Source: JAHBVY01 sp964415255 (lineage in GTDB: Bacteria > Myxococcota_A > Polyangia > Polyangiales > Polyangiaceae). From it: 63,329 bases of DNA. Under the pieces are notes generated by a model. That model was given only the letters and a program-made list of their open reading frames with translations, did no database searches and was not told where the DNA came from. Every line of letters starts with the position of its first letter. The stretch's first letter is position 1. Below are positions 60,708-63,329 of the stretch, one piece after another. The stretch spans positions 1 to 63,329 of the forward strand of contig CAYQAC010000011.1 in NCBI GenBank assembly GCA_964415255.1, in the 5' to 3' direction. A program made the position numbers and the translations under genes.

Positions 60708-61925
60708 ATGGAGCTGGATAGCGTGCTCGCTGAGCTGACACGTGGCGTGGTGGATCTGCACGAGCGGGCGGAGCTTGAGGAGCGGCTCAAGGCAGGGAAG
60801 CCGCTCAGGGTGAAGGCAGGGTTCGATCCGACGCGGCCCGATCTGCACCTGGGGCACACGGTGCTGATGCAGAAGATGCGGCAGTTCCAGGACGCGGGGC
60901 ACCAGGTGGTGTTCGTGGTCGGCGACTTCACCGCGATGGTGGGCGACCCCACGGGGCGCAGCGACGCGCGCCCGCGCCTCACGCGGGAGGACGTGCTCGC
61001 CTCCGCGGAGACCTACAAGGCGCAGGCCTTCAAGATCCTCGACGAGGCGCGGACGGAGGTCCGCTATAACAGCGAGTGGCTCGCGAACCTGCCGCTCGAT
61101 CAGGTGATCAGCCTCACCTCACGGCGCACCGTCGCGCGCACCTTAGAGCGTCGCGATTTTCGCGAGCGCTTTGAGCAAAACCGCGACATTTACCTCCACG
61201 AGTTCCTCTACCCGCTGCTGCAGGGCTACGACTCCGTGGCGCTCGACGCCGACATCGAGCTGGGCGGCACCGATCAGCTGTTCAACCTGATGGTGGGACG
61301 CGACCTGATGCGAAGCTACGGCAAGCGGCCGCAGCTTGTGATGACGGTGCCCATCTTGGAGGGCGTGGACGCGCGGCTCCAAGACGGCAAGGTCGTCGGC
61401 AAGAAGATGAGCAAGTCGGCGAACAACGCCATCGGCCTCACCGAGCCGCCGCTCGAGATGTTCCGCAAGGTGATGCAGATCGACGACGGCGTCATCTGGC
61501 GATTCTACGAGTTCTTGAGCTCGCGCAGCGCCGAGGACATCGCCAAACTCCGCGAGGAAAACGACCCCCTGGGCGCCAAGCGGGCGTTCGCCGAGGAGAT
61601 CATCGGCCGCTACCACGACGCCCAAGCCGCGAGCGAGGCGCGGCGTGAGTTCGACGCCACCTACCTAAAAGACGGCGTCCCTGACCAAATCGACGAGCTC
61701 TCGCTGACGACGGAGGGCGCTGGCCTCGCGCTCAGCAAGGCCTTGCACGACGCTGGCCTCGTGAAATCGATCAGCGAGGGGCGCCGCATGGTGGAGCAAG
61801 GTGGGGTGGAGGTGGACCACCAGCGCGTCACAGACCCGCGGCACCAGCTGACGCGCGGTCAGCGCTACCTTCTCCGTGTTGGCTCCAAGAAGCGCCGCTT
61901 CGCTTACGTCACCATGCTCCCCTGA
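60708..61925 (+). CDS. tyrS: Tyrosyl-tRNA synthetase
   Basis: The 405-residue product has the class I signature HLGH (47-50) in DLHLGHTVLM and KMSKS in GKKMSKSANN. GGTDQLFNLMVGRDLMR and an S4 RNA-binding domain at the C terminus (VEQGGVEVDHQRV) complete the family. It charges tRNA-Tyr. ATG 60708 was chosen over an open start at 60642 because it gives the normal N terminus. The toxin-antitoxin pair is divergent, 80 bases away. Confidence 0.96.
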   Translation: MELDSVLAELTRGVVDLHERAELEERLKAGKPLRVKAGFDPTRPDLHLGHTVLMQKMRQFQDAGHQVVFVVGDFTAMVGDPTGRSDARPRLTREDVLASAETYKAQAFKILDEARTEVRYNSEWLANLPLDQVISLTSRRTVARTLERRDFRERFEQNRDIYLHEFLYPLLQGYDSVALDADIELGGTDQLFNLMVGRDLMRSYGKRPQLVMTVPILEGVDARLQDGKVVGKKMSKSANNAIGLTEPPLEMFRKVMQIDDGVIWRFYEFLSSRSAEDIAKLREENDPLGAKRAFAEEIIGRYHDAQAASEARREFDATYLKDGVPDQIDELSLTTEGAGLALSKALHDAGLVKSISEGRRMVEQGGVEVDHQRVTDPRHQLTRGQRYLLRVGSKKRRFAYVTMLP

Positions 61926-62012
61926 GTGATGCTCGTGCGCCTGCCCTCGTCACGATCACGATCCGCGGCTCACCGCCGCTCCCCTGAACAACACCTCCCA
62001 AGGGAGCAGCAC

Positions 62013-63164
62013 GTGAAGAGCAGCCAGCGCGGAGGCGCCGTCAGCGTCACGTGTTACCGCGGGGAAACAAAGGGCCAGCCGCGCACGGAGCGCAGCAGGC
62101 GCGGAGACAGACTGTTCGGCGCGCTCGCGCTGGGCCTCAGCCTCATCGCGAGCGCTGGCTGCACCCCCACCGCCAAGCCGCCGCCCGCCGCGCGAGCGCC
62201 CAGCGCCGAGCCAGCGCCGCCGCTCCTCAAGGCGGAGCCAGCGAGCTACGTGGCCTCCGCGGGGCTCCGTTGGCTACTCCTCGCGAAGCCTCAGGAGCTG
62301 CTCGCCAATGAGGACGTGGCGCGCGCCATCGCGCCCTCAGTGCCGCCCGAGCGGCTGGCGCGCTACGCCGAGGAGAGCGGCGTGAAGCTCACGGAGGTGC
62401 CCGCCGCGCTGATCGCCGGCTTCGACTACGCAACGCTCTACGTGGCGCAGGTGGGCTCAGCGGACGCGCGCGTGGAGGAGCTGTTTCAACAGCGACTAGT
62501 GAGCAAGCGGACGCGCCAAAGCCCGCACCCAGAGCTGTGGCGCACGACAGGCGTCATCGGACAGACACCTGCGACGCTGGTGCGCATCGACCAGCACCTG
62601 GTGGGCGTCTCCGTGGGGGATCCAACGCCAGCGCGGGTGGTGGAGGCGTTCGCGCGGAGGCGCCTCACGCGCTCTCCCACGGCGCTGGGCGGCGCCGCGC
62701 TCAGCACGCTCCCGGCGTCGTTCAGCGAGGCGCCGCTGGTGTTCTACGCCCCAGGGCCTTTCCTTGGGGAATGGGAGCACGCGGCGCAGGGGCTCCTCGG
62801 GCACTGCTTGGCGGTGGGCATCTCCATGCGCCCGCTCGGGGGCGGGCTCGCGCGCTTCACGCTGCTGTTGAGCGGTGACTTCGCGGAGGTGGGCCCCGCC
62901 TCCACCGCGCGGCTGATGGACGCGTGGGACGAGCTGTCACAGAGTTCGACAGGAGCCCTGTTCGGTCTCGATCGGCTCGGCTCGAGCCCGGTGGTGAGCG
63001 GCAGCGTGGAGCTGCTCAAGCTGGAGCTGGACGTTGACTTGGAGCGGTTGGTCGCCGGTCTCTTCGCGGCGGTGGCGGGTGACGTCGAGCAACTGATGGA
63101 GCTCCCAACCCCCAAAACCCGACCCAAGAAGAGCCCCCCAGGCGACACCGTGACCCCACCCTGA
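62013..63164 (+). CDS. Lipoprotein of unknown function
   Basis: From GTG 62013, behind AGGGAG, the product is 383 residues. A long charged N region precedes the hydrophobic core and Cys50 in LIASAGC. A Pro/Ala linker and a soluble domain of about 300 residues follow, with alternating strands and helices and no known family. The last codons (PTPKTRPKK) are encoded by a G-rich repeat in reverse, so the repeat has become part of the C terminus. Confidence 0.68.
   Translation: MKSSQRGGAVSVTCYRGETKGQPRTERSRRGDRLFGALALGLSLIASAGCTPTAKPPPAARAPSAEPAPPLLKAEPASYVASAGLRWLLLAKPQELLANEDVARAIAPSVPPERLARYAEESGVKLTEVPAALIAGFDYATLYVAQVGSADARVEELFQQRLVSKRTRQSPHPELWRTTGVIGQTPATLVRIDQHLVGVSVGDPTPARVVEAFARRRLTRSPTALGGAALSTLPASFSEAPLVFYAPGPFLGEWEHAAQGLLGHCLAVGISMRPLGGGLARFTLLLSGDFAEVGPASTARLMDAWDELSQSSTGALFGLDRLGSSPVVSGSVELLKLELDVDLERLVAGLFAAVAGDVEQLMELPTPKTRPKKSPPGDTVTPP
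63103..63120 (-). repeat. Dispersed G-rich repeat, copy k, inside a coding region
   Basis: On the minus strand it reads GGGTTTTGGGGGTTGGGA. It lies within the last codons of the lipoprotein gene, the only copy that overlaps a coding sequence. Confidence 0.6.
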
Positions 63165-63329
63165 GCCTGCGCCCTCGCGCGCCGCACGCACCCAAAACAT
63201 CAATAAAATCAATGCGTTATGCTAGCAATAGGCCTCCTGGGCCTGGTTGACCTGGCGAGGCCGCACGTGTATAGGCGCGGTGCTTTTGGGGGGAGTTCCT
63301 TCAAGGCGACTGAGGCCCGTCCCGCCGCA
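63165..63329. other. A+T-richer intergenic end of window
   Basis: A stretch around 63196-63230 (ATCAATAAAATCAATGCG, then TTATGCTAGCAATAGG) is far more A+T-rich than its surroundings. It looks like a promoter region for a gene beyond the window; no gene is visible. Confidence 0.4.

Overview
The window is G+C-rich bacterial chromosome and looks like a Myxococcota (myxobacterial, Polyangia-like) draft scaffold with four 10-N joins. The evidence is gene style: two Ser/Thr kinases with a membrane anchor and PEGA-like tails, many lipoproteins with Gly/Ser/Ala linkers, a von Willebrand-A lipoprotein with Asp-rich repeats, TPR proteins, GAF/histidine-kinase signalling and frequent GTG starts. No rRNA, tRNA, CRISPR or transposase gene was found.

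Layout. 1-16 kb: the end of a Na/Ca exchanger, a beta-helix lipoprotein, YggT, an OmpA-type lipoprotein, an ECF sigma factor with an NrsF-like membrane anti-sigma partner, an acidic membrane protein, a TPR lipoprotein, the VWA lipoprotein, a three-gene ABC-like operon whose ATPase is degenerate, a response regulator and a LolC/E-type permease. 16-30 kb: kinase plus CCA/poly(A) nucleotidyltransferase, ftsH, tilS, a four-Cys protein, a lipoprotein, a second kinase translationally coupled to a TPR-like membrane protein, a lipoprotein and mnmA. 30-38.7 kb: an orphan type III inner-rod-like protein, a CPBP protease-like protein across a gap, a FliA/WhiG-type sigma factor, lipB, a V4R-like protein, an M23 peptidase, TPR, DUF2062 and a lipoprotein.

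38.7-48 kb is the most accessory part. Three glycosyltransferase-like genes and a radical SAM/SPASM gene alternate with three conflict-type cassettes: AbiEi/AbiEii, a HARE-HTH plus GIY-YIG protein, and MntA/HepT. The AbiE pair is bracketed by an intact glycosyltransferase 3' end and a decayed second copy of that same end and its flank. A long nested inverted repeat lies just before abiEi.

48-63 kb: two coupled genes (Cys-rich protein, GYG-rich membrane protein), an SDR, a GAF plus histidine-kinase operon, two large GT-C-like membrane proteins, an HU/IHF protein, a ParE-type toxin-antitoxin pair, tyrS and a lipoprotein.

Across the window, intergenic regions carry short dispersed repeats: a G-rich motif close to GGGTTTTGGGGGTTGG often followed by GCACCGCGCT (about eleven copies), a compound element built on it, and several hairpin families. 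These look like lineage-specific non-coding repeats and are the least explained signal here. The alternating glycan/defence segment and the degenerate ABC operon are the other main leads.
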